Positions 21,324 through 32,474 of a stretch of 64,000 bases of DNA are shown one piece after another. The translations under genes were made by a program, and so were the position numbers. Every line of letters begins with the position of its first letter. Position 1 is the stretch's first letter. The stretch lies in NCBI GenBank assembly GCA_002737315.1, contig NSIH01000001.1:1-64000 (forward strand), written 5' to 3'. Below the pieces are notes generated by a model. It did not search any database, was not told where the DNA came from, and worked only from the letters and a program-made list of their open reading frames with translations. The stretch comes from Flavobacteriales bacterium (GTDB lineage: Bacteria > Bacteroidota > Bacteroidia > Flavobacteriales > Schleiferiaceae).

Positions 21324-22995
21324 TATAAAGTTTACAGCAGCGGCATTAGCCCTTGCTTTGGCTCTTCCGAGCGCTGCCCAGGTGGGCCAGATTGAAGTAT
21401 CGGTGACCGACAAGTACCGTGCAAAGGTTGCGGAGGCCATCAAGATTTCGGGGCAACCCGGTCTTGGCGATACGACGATTCAAAAGCTGCCCATCAGCAT
21501 TTTGGTGCGTCCCCAGGTGATTGGTATGGAGCCGGTTATGGAGCAAATTCCACCCATTAAAATCATAAAGACCAAGCTGGACCGCCTGCCTTCGCGCTAC
21601 CTTTCTTTAATTGTCGGCAACTACGGTTCTGTAGAGGCCGAAGCTGCCCTTGGAAGCGTGCGCAGCGTGAGTCAAATGTGGTCCGTTAAGGCGGCGCACC
21701 GGTCGACCCGCGGAGGATTTGATCCGAAAATCATCGTGTTTGATCGTGCGACATGGGCGAACAGCACGGTGGACGCCAACTACGAGCGCATCTTTAACCG
21801 AGGTCGCTTGCGCTTTGAAGCGGGCGGTGCCTGGGACCAAATTCCGTTTTATGGCCAGCGGCACTATCCTGGCATTAATGACCAAGATACCGCGGCAGCA
21901 GCTCCGGGGCGGAATATCCAGAACTATACTTTTGGAGCGCGCTACCAGTCTACGCGCTACCGCAGAACTCAGGTGTTTCGCAGTATTTCTGTGGACGGAC
22001 ACCGATGGATTGATCAAGGCGGGCGGCAGGTGGAGTCCGGTGCCCGCGCTCAGCTCGAGTCCGCGCTGCCCGTGCAAAATCTAGTACTTAATCTGCCCCT
22101 CCACTTTTCGATTAACCAGTTGGAAGGCACACAGCGCATCGATACCTCGCAAATTGCTTGGGCTGCGCAGTTTAGCCCTTCGCTCGCCGACAGCATCAAG
22201 GGAATTCGCTTTCGCTTTGGCCTGAACATGATCTTCACGGGTGGAGCCGGGCAAATAACCCTGCCCTACTTTCCGCCGGTGGTTCACGTGGAGGTTCCCC
22301 TTGTTCGCAACGTGCTCTACCTCTACGGAGGAATGGAGGGTAAAGTCGACAACGGCGGTATGCGAGCCCGGGTAGAGTCCTTGCCCTTCTTGTCAGAAGG
22401 GGCTACTTATCAGGCCATACGCAGTAGCAGCATCTACGGTGGAGCTACCGGACGGTGGAGCCGTATTATAGGATACCGCTTTGGCGGACGCTTCGCCACT
22501 TGGGACAACTACCCCATGGTCGTTCGGCCTGACGTGGATTTCGGAATTCTCGACGATAGCGGTCGGGTGGGCATGGACTACGTGAAGGTCACTTCACTGG
22601 AGCCCACGGGCGAACTGACCTTTCAGTTCAAGGAGGTTTGGGACCTGCGGCTGCATGGCTTGATGCGTTATGCGATTCAGGATTCCACCGGTGGACCAGT
22701 ATACCATCTGCCGAAGTATGAGTTTGGTGCGCAGGCTAGGGCCAATTTTGGTGAGAAAGTTCGTCTTGATGCCGCCGCGGTGCTTCGAGGCCCTCGCACG
22801 ACGCTCAATGGCTTGCTCCAGCCCTACGATTTACCAGCTTTTATTGATGTTCGCCTTGGTGCCCAGTACCGCTACAACAGCCAACTGGACGCAGTGGTCC
22901 GCATCGACAACCTGCTCAACCAGCGGGCTGAATGGTGGATGGGCTATCCCGTTCAGGGCATTCGGGTAAATTTTGGCCTACTGTACAAGTTTTAG
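21310..22995 (+). CDS. Outer-membrane beta-barrel protein (TonB-receptor-like, apparently without plug)
   Basis: Start ATG 21310 overlapping TPR gene stop; signal peptide LALALALPSAAQ; TonB-receptor-like barrel C-terminus LNQRAEWWMGYPVQGIRVNFGLLYKF. Confidence 0.7.
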   Translation: MMLINIKFTAAALALALALPSAAQVGQIEVSVTDKYRAKVAEAIKISGQPGLGDTTIQKLPISILVRPQVIGMEPVMEQIPPIKIIKTKLDRLPSRYLSLIVGNYGSVEAEAALGSVRSVSQMWSVKAAHRSTRGGFDPKIIVFDRATWANSTVDANYERIFNRGRLRFEAGGAWDQIPFYGQRHYPGINDQDTAAAAPGRNIQNYTFGARYQSTRYRRTQVFRSISVDGHRWIDQGGRQVESGARAQLESALPVQNLVLNLPLHFSINQLEGTQRIDTSQIAWAAQFSPSLADSIKGIRFRFGLNMIFTGGAGQITLPYFPPVVHVEVPLVRNVLYLYGGMEGKVDNGGMRARVESLPFLSEGATYQAIRSSSIYGGATGRWSRIIGYRFGGRFATWDNYPMVVRPDVDFGILDDSGRVGMDYVKVTSLEPTGELTFQFKEVWDLRLHGLMRYAIQDSTGGPVYHLPKYEFGAQARANFGEKVRLDAAAVLRGPRTTLNGLLQPYDLPAFIDVRLGAQYRYNSQLDAVVRIDNLLNQRAEWWMGYPVQGIRVNFGLLYKF

Positions 22996-23108
22996 TCGTG
23001 TAGCGCTCCAAGTGTCAACGGGTCGCCGTTCGTGCTTCTTGTTGAAAAAAATGTTGATAAACGGGCCTAATTTTTAGCATATAAGACTCCCTGCCGCAAG
23101 CAATGAGT

Positions 23109-23116
23109 TACCTTTG
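23109..23116 (+). promoter_or_regulatory. Candidate Bacteroidota -7 box (TACCTTTG) for gyrB
   Basis: Exact TAnnTTTG match 24 nt upstream of the gyrB ATG; no clear -33 TTG at ideal spacing. Confidence 0.5.
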
Positions 23117-23122
23117 CGATAA

Positions 23123-25081
<1,959 letters not shown>

Positions 25082-25109
25082 GTCTCCGCCTTTAGATTAT
25101 ACCTTTGTG

Positions 25110-25134
25110 GAGTCGCTTTGCGGCTCTTTTTTTT
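25110..25134 (+). terminator. Intrinsic terminator downstream of gyrB
   Basis: gagtcgc-ttt-gcggctc stem followed by T8. Confidence 0.8.
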
Positions 25135-25148
25135 AATACAGCAAACCG

Positions 25149-26078
25149 ATGAAAATTACCGTTGTAGGCGCCGGAAACGTAGGCGCAACCTGTGCAGAAG
25201 CCATGGTCCGCATGGAACTCGCTGAAGTTATTGTACTTCTTGACATCAAAGAAGGTTTTGCCGAGGGCAAGGCCATGGATATGAACCAAACGGCTACGCT
25301 CAACGGCTTTAGCAGCGTGGTTCATGGCGTTACCAACGACTACGCTGCAACGGCGGGGTCCAAGGTCGTAGTTATAACGAGCGGTATACCGCGCAAGCCG
25401 GGCATGACCCGCGAGGAGCTCATAGGTACTAATGCAGGAATTGTGAAGTCGGTGGTTGACAATGCATTGAAGTATTCCCCCGAGGCCATTATTGTGGTGA
25501 TTTCCAATCCAATGGACACCATGACCTACCTGGCGGCCAAGCAGAGCGGATTGCCCAAGAACCGCATCATTGGCATGGGTGGAATTCTTGACTCCGCGCG
25601 ATTTAAGTACTTCTTGTCTGGAGCCCTGGACCTTCCGGTGAGCGACCTGCAGGCCACCGTCATTGGTGGTCATGGCGACACCACCATGATTCCATTGACC
25701 CGGATGGCAAGCTATCAAAGCACTCCAGTGAGCAACTACCTCAGTGCCGAGAAGCTGGCCGAGGTTAAATCGGCAACCATGGTTGGTGGTGCAACCCTAA
25801 CCGGCCTGCTCGGAACCTCCGCATGGTATGCGCCGGGTGCTGCGGGTGCCGTGCTTACCGCGAGCATAGTCCGCGACCAAAAGAAGATTTTTCCTTGCTC
25901 GGTCTACCTCGAGGGAGAGTATGGAGAGAGCGACATCTGTATGGGCGTTCCCGTGGTAGTGGGCGCCAAGGGTTGGGAGTCGATTGTGGACTACCGACTC
26001 AACGCGGAGGAAGCGGCGGAGTTTGCGAAAAGCGCAGCGGCCGTCCGCGCCATGAACGTGGTCTTGGACAGCTTGTAA
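25149..26078 (+). CDS. mdh: Malate dehydrogenase
   Basis: MKITVVGAGNVGATCAEAMVRMELAEVIVLLDIKEG; VIGGHGDTTMIPLTR. Confidence 0.97.
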   Translation: MKITVVGAGNVGATCAEAMVRMELAEVIVLLDIKEGFAEGKAMDMNQTATLNGFSSVVHGVTNDYAATAGSKVVVITSGIPRKPGMTREELIGTNAGIVKSVVDNALKYSPEAIIVVISNPMDTMTYLAAKQSGLPKNRIIGMGGILDSARFKYFLSGALDLPVSDLQATVIGGHGDTTMIPLTRMASYQSTPVSNYLSAEKLAEVKSATMVGGATLTGLLGTSAWYAPGAAGAVLTASIVRDQKKIFPCSVYLEGEYGESDICMGVPVVVGAKGWESIVDYRLNAEEAAEFAKSAAAVRAMNVVLDSL

Positions 26079-26409
26079 GATCCTTATCGGTCAAGCCAAA
26101 AATTCGGTACCGGTGGGTCGCAACCCACCGGTATATTTTTTTATACCCCGGCGTAAACCGAACCACCGTCGCCAGCAAAGGCCCCCATGGCCGGGTATGC
26201 CGCAGTGCGGTGACCACGGCGTCGGCAGCATAAAACACCCCATTCGGAGTCCACAAAATAACTCCGCCCGGATGAGCCTCCGACCACTGCGGAGTCAGCG
26301 GGGCAAAAGAAAGCAGCCCCTCGCGGTCCAGGGCGTTGAGCCAATAAACCGAGCGATGGCAGAGGGCACAATGCCCGTCGTACAGAATGATTAAGGAAGC
26401 TTGATCCAT
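25999..26409 (-). CDS. DCC1-like thiol-disulfide oxidoreductase family protein (DUF393)
   Basis: ILYDGHCALCHRSVYWLNALDREG N-terminus (DxxCxxC) and YRWVATHRYRIFG; 3' end overlaps mdh antisense by about 80 bp. Confidence 0.8.
   Translation of the reverse strand: MDQASLIILYDGHCALCHRSVYWLNALDREGLLSFAPLTPQWSEAHPGGVILWTPNGVFYAADAVVTALRHTRPWGPLLATVVRFTPGYKKIYRWVATHRYRIFGLTDKDLTSCPRPRSWRGRPLRFSQTPPLPPR
26108..26145 (+). terminator. Intrinsic terminator downstream of mdh, inside the DCC1 coding region
   Basis: Perfect 11-bp stem taccggtgggt-cgca-acccaccggta followed by tattttttt. Confidence 0.8.
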
Positions 26410-29045
26410 CGCGTAATTCCCACCGGACTCCAGAGCAGGTACACACCCGCCGGCCAGCTTCGGGTATTCAGGGCCTGGTTGGGACCAATTGCAAACTCGC
26501 CAATAAATCGGCCGTCTAGGGCAAGAACATTAACCTTGGTTTCTACCCGAGCATAAAGCCAGTCGGTCCCCGGGTTGGGGTAAACGACCAATTCCGAAGG
26601 CAGAATAGTGCCTTCATCGCTTCCAATTTGGTTGGTGTCCGAGGTCATGTAGCGGATTCCTCCCGTTCCAACGCCCAAAATCAATTCTGGCCGGCCGTCG
26701 CTGTCTAAGTCACCAAACCAGGGTGCGTTCAGGCTTCCGTCGTGGGCCATAGTACTGCCGCGCTGAAGCCGGGGCGTCATTAAAAACTCAAGATCAATTC
26801 TAAGGCTGTCGGTCCCAAGCCCTGGCATGGCGCAGCCGTCGCTGAGGATGCTGTTGTTGTTGGCAACGTCGCCAAAAGCATGGCTGGCAAAAGGAGTTCG
26901 GTGTGCCGACAAGTGCACGTCGCTGCTGGGAAGGTTTCGGCTAAAGCAAAATTCCACCACCAGATTGGACTGCCCGTCGTAGTCAACAGGGTTCTGAAAC
27001 GAAATATAATTCCAGCCTTGGCTAAGCACCGCGAGGTAGGAGAAGCCCACCTCACCGCCAGGACCCATGCCGACCAGGGATTGGTCGTTGCTGTGGCGAA
27101 CGCTCACCGTAAAACCCTGACTTAGGTAGGGGGCGCTTGAGGTAATACAGTTCACCTTCAAGCCTTGAATGCGCGTGGGCCCCGAAATTCCAGCCGCCGC
27201 AAGTTCCGAGGCCTTGATGAGGTATTGGTGCCTTCCGGTGCGCCGGCTTCCGCCAAAAGGGGTTTGGAGCGTAGTCGCCGTGGGCTGCGCGTTGGCAGTT
27301 AGAATGAGCGGACTCTGGCTCGGCGGAAGCGTAAGGATGCTTGAGGCATTGGGATAGGCTAGGACCCCAGCGTAGCGGCTTCCGACCCACAATTCCATTT
27401 GCCCCCCGTTGAGGTAGGCGCGGGGTATCGAACGGCCATTAAAGGTCCTTGCCGTATCTACGTCAATGGAGCCAAAGTTTTCGCTTACCAAGATCCAGGT
27501 GCCGACGTCGTTTCTTATGAAAGCGACATCGCCCTTCTCGTTGCCAATGAGCAGGTCTAAATCGCCGTCGCCGTCCAGGTCAAAAAGTTCCGGGCTCGCG
27601 TTTTGGCCCACGTCGTGGCTCGTCAGCAATGCTGCGGACCCGCTATAGCTGGGACTTATCAAGGTGCCGCTATTGTAGGCCACGTAAACCTGACCGTTGG
27701 GTCGACCCACTGCCATATCCACCAGTCCGTCTCCGTTGAGGTCGCCTAGAACGGGAGCAGTCCAAGTGGGGTCCGGTCCGAGGTTAGAAGGCGTATTTAT
27801 TGGGGTGGCGCGCCAAACGGGCTGGCTAATCGTTCCATAATTCACCCAATACGACAGTCCCCTTCGGCTGCCGATTATAAGGTCAACAAGCCCGTCGGTA
27901 TTGAGGTCGGCGCCATAAGGCACTGAATAGGTGCCCAATTCTACCATTTCGTCTTGAAGGAATCGGGTTTGCGTGCGCTGCCATACCGGTGCTGCTGCGC
28001 TGCCGTTGTTTTGGTAAAGCCAGACGCAGGAGTCGGCCGATCCAGAATACATGTTTGGGCTCACTACGATTTCGCTTACGCCGTCTAGGTTGGCATCTAC
28101 GGCTGAAAATCCCGGAAACATCAAATTCACTGGGTTGCTCGCGACAGGCCAAGTGCTGTCTTGGCTCTCAATGTTGGCTTGAGCCAGGGTTCCAACGTTA
28201 AAACCGACCACACCGGACTCATAGGAAACATCGCCAATCAAGGCGTCCGGCAGTCCATTGCCGTTCATGTCGTGCAGGAGCAGGGTAGAACCGGAATGCT
28301 TCACATCCTCGGTCTGCGGCACTTGAGGCGGGAGCGAGCCAATGCAGGCATCAATGACAAGAGCATTTCGTACCCCTGATTCTTCCACATCGCCCCAGCA
28401 GCCGTCGGCGCGAATAAAGGTCAGTCCGCAGTTTTGCTGGTTTTGGTGCCACTCGATTTTGGTTCCGCCCTGGTCAAAACAGAGCACGTCGATGTCACCG
28501 TCTTGATCGATGTCGCCAATGTAGGGCCGGTCTGCGCTCAGCACCTGCAGGTTGTAGGCCGGACTCCCCGCGGTATACACCGAGCGCAGTTCCGTCACCG
28601 GCCCCAAGGCCCAGGTGAACGAGAGAATTCCGTTTGTTCGCTGACCCTGCCAAACGCCGACTCCGTGCACAACCCAACCAAAAATGTCGGGTATGCCGTC
28701 GCAGTTGTAGTCCACAACATGCACCCACTGCTTGTTGGTCGGGAAGTTGTTCGTCCAGGTTGGGCGTTCGATCCACTGGCCATTAACCCGCTCCAGTGCC
28801 AGCCAACGGTCGCCGTCGCGGTCAAATACTATCATGTCTTTCACGCCGTCTCCATTGAGGTCGACCGAATAGAGTTGCGGATTATTAAGCCCCCCCGCAG
28901 TTCCCAGGGCAAGGACTTGGCCTGAGGCCTGCTGCATGGTTGCTGCGCTGCTTGGTCGAAACCGCCAGCTTACCTGCGCGTCGGCCGCAAAGGCGGAGCC
29001 AAGGAGTAGGGCGATGTAAAGCGTATTTCTAAGAACCGTGAGCAT
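26391..29045 (-). CDS. Secreted FG-GAP/VCBS repeat protein with T9SS type A C-terminal sorting domain
   Basis: Repeated DLNGDG/DLDGDGDLDLLIGN motifs; C-terminus VYPNPGTDWLYARVE...WPAGVYLLW. Confidence 0.85.
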   Translation of the reverse strand: MLTVLRNTLYIALLLGSAFAADAQVSWRFRPSSAATMQQASGQVLALGTAGGLNNPQLYSVDLNGDGVKDMIVFDRDGDRWLALERVNGQWIERPTWTNNFPTNKQWVHVVDYNCDGIPDIFGWVVHGVGVWQGQRTNGILSFTWALGPVTELRSVYTAGSPAYNLQVLSADRPYIGDIDQDGDIDVLCFDQGGTKIEWHQNQQNCGLTFIRADGCWGDVEESGVRNALVIDACIGSLPPQVPQTEDVKHSGSTLLLHDMNGNGLPDALIGDVSYESGVVGFNVGTLAQANIESQDSTWPVASNPVNLMFPGFSAVDANLDGVSEIVVSPNMYSGSADSCVWLYQNNGSAAAPVWQRTQTRFLQDEMVELGTYSVPYGADLNTDGLVDLIIGSRRGLSYWVNYGTISQPVWRATPINTPSNLGPDPTWTAPVLGDLNGDGLVDMAVGRPNGQVYVAYNSGTLISPSYSGSAALLTSHDVGQNASPELFDLDGDGDLDLLIGNEKGDVAFIRNDVGTWILVSENFGSIDVDTARTFNGRSIPRAYLNGGQMELWVGSRYAGVLAYPNASSILTLPPSQSPLILTANAQPTATTLQTPFGGSRRTGRHQYLIKASELAAAGISGPTRIQGLKVNCITSSAPYLSQGFTVSVRHSNDQSLVGMGPGGEVGFSYLAVLSQGWNYISFQNPVDYDGQSNLVVEFCFSRNLPSSDVHLSAHRTPFASHAFGDVANNNSILSDGCAMPGLGTDSLRIDLEFLMTPRLQRGSTMAHDGSLNAPWFGDLDSDGRPELILGVGTGGIRYMTSDTNQIGSDEGTILPSELVVYPNPGTDWLYARVETKVNVLALDGRFIGEFAIGPNQALNTRSWPAGVYLLWSPVGITRWIKLP

Positions 29046-29050
29046 ATTCC

Positions 29051-29073
29051 CAAAGGTAATTCACCTATATTTG
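29051..29073. promoter_or_regulatory. Candidate divergent -7 boxes for the FG-GAP gene (-) and secDF (+)
   Basis: CAAAGGTA at 29051-29058 (minus-strand TACCTTTG) and TATATTTG at 29066-29073 (+). Confidence 0.5.
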
Positions 29074-29100
29074 CCGCCTCGTACTAAATTGATTCCGAGC

Positions 29101-32091
29101 ATGCAAAATAAAGTTGTTGTCCGCCTGTTTGCCGTGGCTTTTGCCCTGGCAGCACTGTACGAATTGTCGTTCACCTTCGTGGCCCAGCAAGTTGAGAAAC
29201 GTGCTCTGGAGTCTGTGGGCGGTGATGCCTCGCGGCTTAGCGGGGCTTTAGATTCCCTCGCGAATCAAAAAGTTTATAACCTTGGCATTGCCAACTTCAC
29301 CTACAAAGAGGTCAAAGAAAAAGAGATGAACCTCGGTCTTGACCTTCGTGGAGGCATGAACGTGATTCTCGAAGTGTCGGTGCGTGACGTGCTCATTGGC
29401 TTGTCTGCCAACGCCAAGGATCCTTTGTTGGCCGAGGCTTTGGCCGACGCAGACAAGGCGCAGGTCCAGAGTGGCGAAGCCTACATAGACCTTTTTATCA
29501 AGGCCCTAGATGCCAAGCGCGGCAGCCGTTCTTGGAACGATCCAGGACTCTTCGGAACCAAGGATATGTCTGACCGTCTTGGATTCAATGCCACCGATGA
29601 AGAAATAAAGGCAGCGATTAGGGCTGACGTAGACGCCTCCGTGCAAAACGTGTATACCGTGCTCAAGGCGCGGATTGACCAATTCGGGGTTGTTCAGCCC
29701 AACCTGCAGCGCCTCGGCAATACGGGACGCATTTTGGTAGAGCTCCCTGGCGTTAAGGACCCGGCTCGAGTTCAGCGCCTTTTGCAGTCTACTGCACGAC
29801 TTGAATTTTGGCGAGCGGACTATGGCGCAGCATGGATGCAGTTTATGGTGGACGCCAACGACCGACTTCGCGCGGTAGTGCCCGACCCGAATGCGGCTAA
29901 AACGTCGACCAAAAAGACTCCCAAGGCCATCGATCTGCCCACCGCAATCGATGCTAATGAGGTCACCAAGCCGGAGTCCACCGCCGTGGCTGCCAACGAT
30001 TCTTCTGCTCTTAAGCACAATCCCCTGCTCAATATTTTTCAATTAAATGTTGACCCACAGACTTTTACGCCATTAGAGGGTCCGATCATTGGCTTTGCTT
30101 TGCCCAAGGATACCGCCACCATTAATGCCTATTTGCGCACCGATGTTGTCGCTTCACTCATACCTGGAGACAAGCGCTACGTGCGCTTTGCCTGGACTCG
30201 ACCCGACGCGAAGGCCGGAATCTCCTTTTTGATTGCTCTTCAGGGAAACCGCTCCATGCAGCCCGAATTGGACGGTGGGGTTATTGTTGACGCAAAGCGC
30301 GAGTTTGACCAAGGAAACAATCCAATAGTGACGATGTCGATGAATGGCCTTGGTTCACAAGTTTGGCAGCGCATTACCGCCGAAGAAAGCGCGAAGAACC
30401 CCAAGGGTCACGTTGCTGTAGTGCTGGATAACTTAGTGTACAGCTATCCGAGAGTAATCAATGAAATTGCGGGCGGTCGCACTCAAATTGAAGGGGGATT
30501 CTCCCTTGAAGAGGCCACTGACCTTGCTAACGTGCTCAAAGCCGGAAAGCTTCCGGTACCGGCCCGCGTGATTCAGGCCGACGTGGTTGGACCCAGCCTA
30601 GGTAAAGAAGCTATTTCTGCGAGTTTCAGTTCCTTCATCTTTGCCTTTTTGGTGGTTTTTGCTTACATGGTTTTTTACTATGCTGGGGGCGGAGTTGCGG
30701 CAAATATTGCCCTTTTGGTAAACATGTTCTTCATTTTTGGAATTCTCGATGCCATCTCCGCGGTATTGACGCTTCCAGGTATGGCGGGTATCGTGCTGAC
30801 CATTGGTATGGCCGTAGATGCCAACGTACTGATATTTGACCGTATTCGAGAGGAGTTAGCCGCCGGTAAAGACACTCGAACTGCCGTTAAAGACGGTTAC
30901 GCTGCTTCGCGCGGTGCGATCCTTGATGCCAACGCAACAACCCTCATTACGGCCATCATTCTATTCTTGGTGGGAACAGGCCCTATTAAGGGATTTGCAA
31001 CGACCTTGATTATCGGAATTTTATCGTCACTGTTCACGGCCATCTTCGTTTCACGGCTCTACATTGAGTGGAGGTTTTCTAAGGGTGCAACCATGAAGTT
31101 CACCACTAAGGCGACGGAGAAGTGGTTTGTGGGTACCAAATTTAATTTTATTGGAACTCGAATTCCGGCCTATGTAATTTCAGGTATTTTGGTCCTAGTT
31201 TCAATTGTCGCTCTGTTCACCAAGGGATTGAGTTACGGGGTAGATTTTGAAGGTGGACGTACTTATCAGGTGCGTTTTGACCAGCCGGTAGAAGTATCAG
31301 AGATTAGTTCCGCTCTGTCGCAAAAGCTGGTGGACGACAATGGTAAATCATTCACTCCAATTGTCAAGACCTTAGGAAGCAGCGATCAGGTTGTCATTAC
31401 GACCAACCTCCGCATTGATGAATCGGGTCCTGAGGTAGAGGAACAGTTGCGATTGCTCGTTTTTGAAGGGGTAAAGGGTTTCTATAAGACCCCTCCCTCC
31501 AGCGAAGCATTTATGAATCCCGGGGATGCGGATTTGGGCATTGTTTCCTACCGCCAGGTAGGGCCGACGGTTGCTGATGATATTGCCAACTCGGCCGTTT
31601 GGGCCATTCTTTTGTCGCTTCTTGGAATCTTCTTGTACATCCTTGTTCGATTTAGTGCATGGCAGTACTCCATGGGTGCCGTTGTTGCGTTGATGCATGA
31701 CGTTATCATTACACTGGGCGCATTTGTACTTCTTGACGGAATACTGCCCTTCTCGCTCGAGGTGGACCAGGCATTCATTGCCGCTATTCTTACTGTTATT
31801 GGGTATTCGATTAACGATACCGTGGTAGTTTTTGACCGCGTGCGTGAAGTACTCGGAATGGACAAGAAGAAGAAGGTCAATGCAGAAGTACTGAATAACG
31901 CTCTCAATGCAACCCTGAGTCGCACCTTCAATACCTCCTTTACCACTATCGTGGTGCTTTTGGTGATCTTCTTTTTGGGCGGAGAGGTGCTTCGCGGATT
32001 TATTTTTGCCATCCTGTTTGGAATCACAGTCGGTACCTATTCTTCCCTATTTATAGCTTCTCCCTTAGTTTACGACAGCTCCAAGAAGTAG
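29101..32091 (+). CDS. secDF: Protein translocase subunit SecDF (fused)
   Basis: LGLDLRGGMNVILEVSV; GMAVDANVLIFDRIREE; second (SecF) module GVDFEGGRTYQVRF and GYSINDTVVVFDRVRE. Confidence 0.97.
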   Translation: MQNKVVVRLFAVAFALAALYELSFTFVAQQVEKRALESVGGDASRLSGALDSLANQKVYNLGIANFTYKEVKEKEMNLGLDLRGGMNVILEVSVRDVLIGLSANAKDPLLAEALADADKAQVQSGEAYIDLFIKALDAKRGSRSWNDPGLFGTKDMSDRLGFNATDEEIKAAIRADVDASVQNVYTVLKARIDQFGVVQPNLQRLGNTGRILVELPGVKDPARVQRLLQSTARLEFWRADYGAAWMQFMVDANDRLRAVVPDPNAAKTSTKKTPKAIDLPTAIDANEVTKPESTAVAANDSSALKHNPLLNIFQLNVDPQTFTPLEGPIIGFALPKDTATINAYLRTDVVASLIPGDKRYVRFAWTRPDAKAGISFLIALQGNRSMQPELDGGVIVDAKREFDQGNNPIVTMSMNGLGSQVWQRITAEESAKNPKGHVAVVLDNLVYSYPRVINEIAGGRTQIEGGFSLEEATDLANVLKAGKLPVPARVIQADVVGPSLGKEAISASFSSFIFAFLVVFAYMVFYYAGGGVAANIALLVNMFFIFGILDAISAVLTLPGMAGIVLTIGMAVDANVLIFDRIREELAAGKDTRTAVKDGYAASRGAILDANATTLITAIILFLVGTGPIKGFATTLIIGILSSLFTAIFVSRLYIEWRFSKGATMKFTTKATEKWFVGTKFNFIGTRIPAYVISGILVLVSIVALFTKGLSYGVDFEGGRTYQVRFDQPVEVSEISSALSQKLVDDNGKSFTPIVKTLGSSDQVVITTNLRIDESGPEVEEQLRLLVFEGVKGFYKTPPSSEAFMNPGDADLGIVSYRQVGPTVADDIANSAVWAILLSLLGIFLYILVRFSAWQYSMGAVVALMHDVIITLGAFVLLDGILPFSLEVDQAFIAAILTVIGYSINDTVVVFDRVREVLGMDKKKKVNAEVLNNALNATLSRTFNTSFTTIVVLLVIFFLGGEVLRGFIFAILFGITVGTYSSLFIASPLVYDSSKK

Positions 32092-32103
32092 CGTATTCCT
32101 TAA

Positions 32104-32352
32104 ATGACTGTTCTTTTCATCAGCACCGGAGAAGTAGTAATGCTGCTTTTTGCGGTGCTGATGCTTTTTGGCCCCGACCGATTGCCGGGCTTCATTCGTT
32201 CTTTAGCTAAAGGAATCCGTACGGTAAAGAATGCTCAGGCAGACCTTACCCAGCAAATGCTGTCTGAAGAACCGACGGCAGTCAAAGACATAAAAGACGC
32301 CGTTGAAGACATCAAGTCAGAAATAGAGGGGGTAGTCCCAAGAAAAAAGTAG
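32104..32352 (+). CDS. Sec-independent translocase TatA/E-like protein
   Basis: 82 aa; GEVVMLLFAVLMLFGPDRLPGFIRSLAKGIRTVKNA (TM helix, FGP motif, amphipathic helix). Confidence 0.85.
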   Translation: MTVLFISTGEVVMLLFAVLMLFGPDRLPGFIRSLAKGIRTVKNAQADLTQQMLSEEPTAVKDIKDAVEDIKSEIEGVVPRKK

Positions 32353-32409
32353 TTTTTAGTCATCATACCCCTAATTTTTAGGGCTTTGTTGAAAAATTAT
32401 CCAAAAAAC

Positions 32410-32441
32410 TTGTAGATAAAGAAGGTTTTCGAATAATTTTG
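32410..32441 (+). promoter_or_regulatory. Candidate glutamine synthetase promoter (TTG-N21-TAATTTTG)
   Basis: TTG at 32410-32412 and TAATTTTG at 32434-32441 match the Bacteroidota -33/-7 pattern. Confidence 0.6.
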
Positions 32442-32474
32442 TGGCTCTAATCATCGTTTGATCCACTCTTCGTC

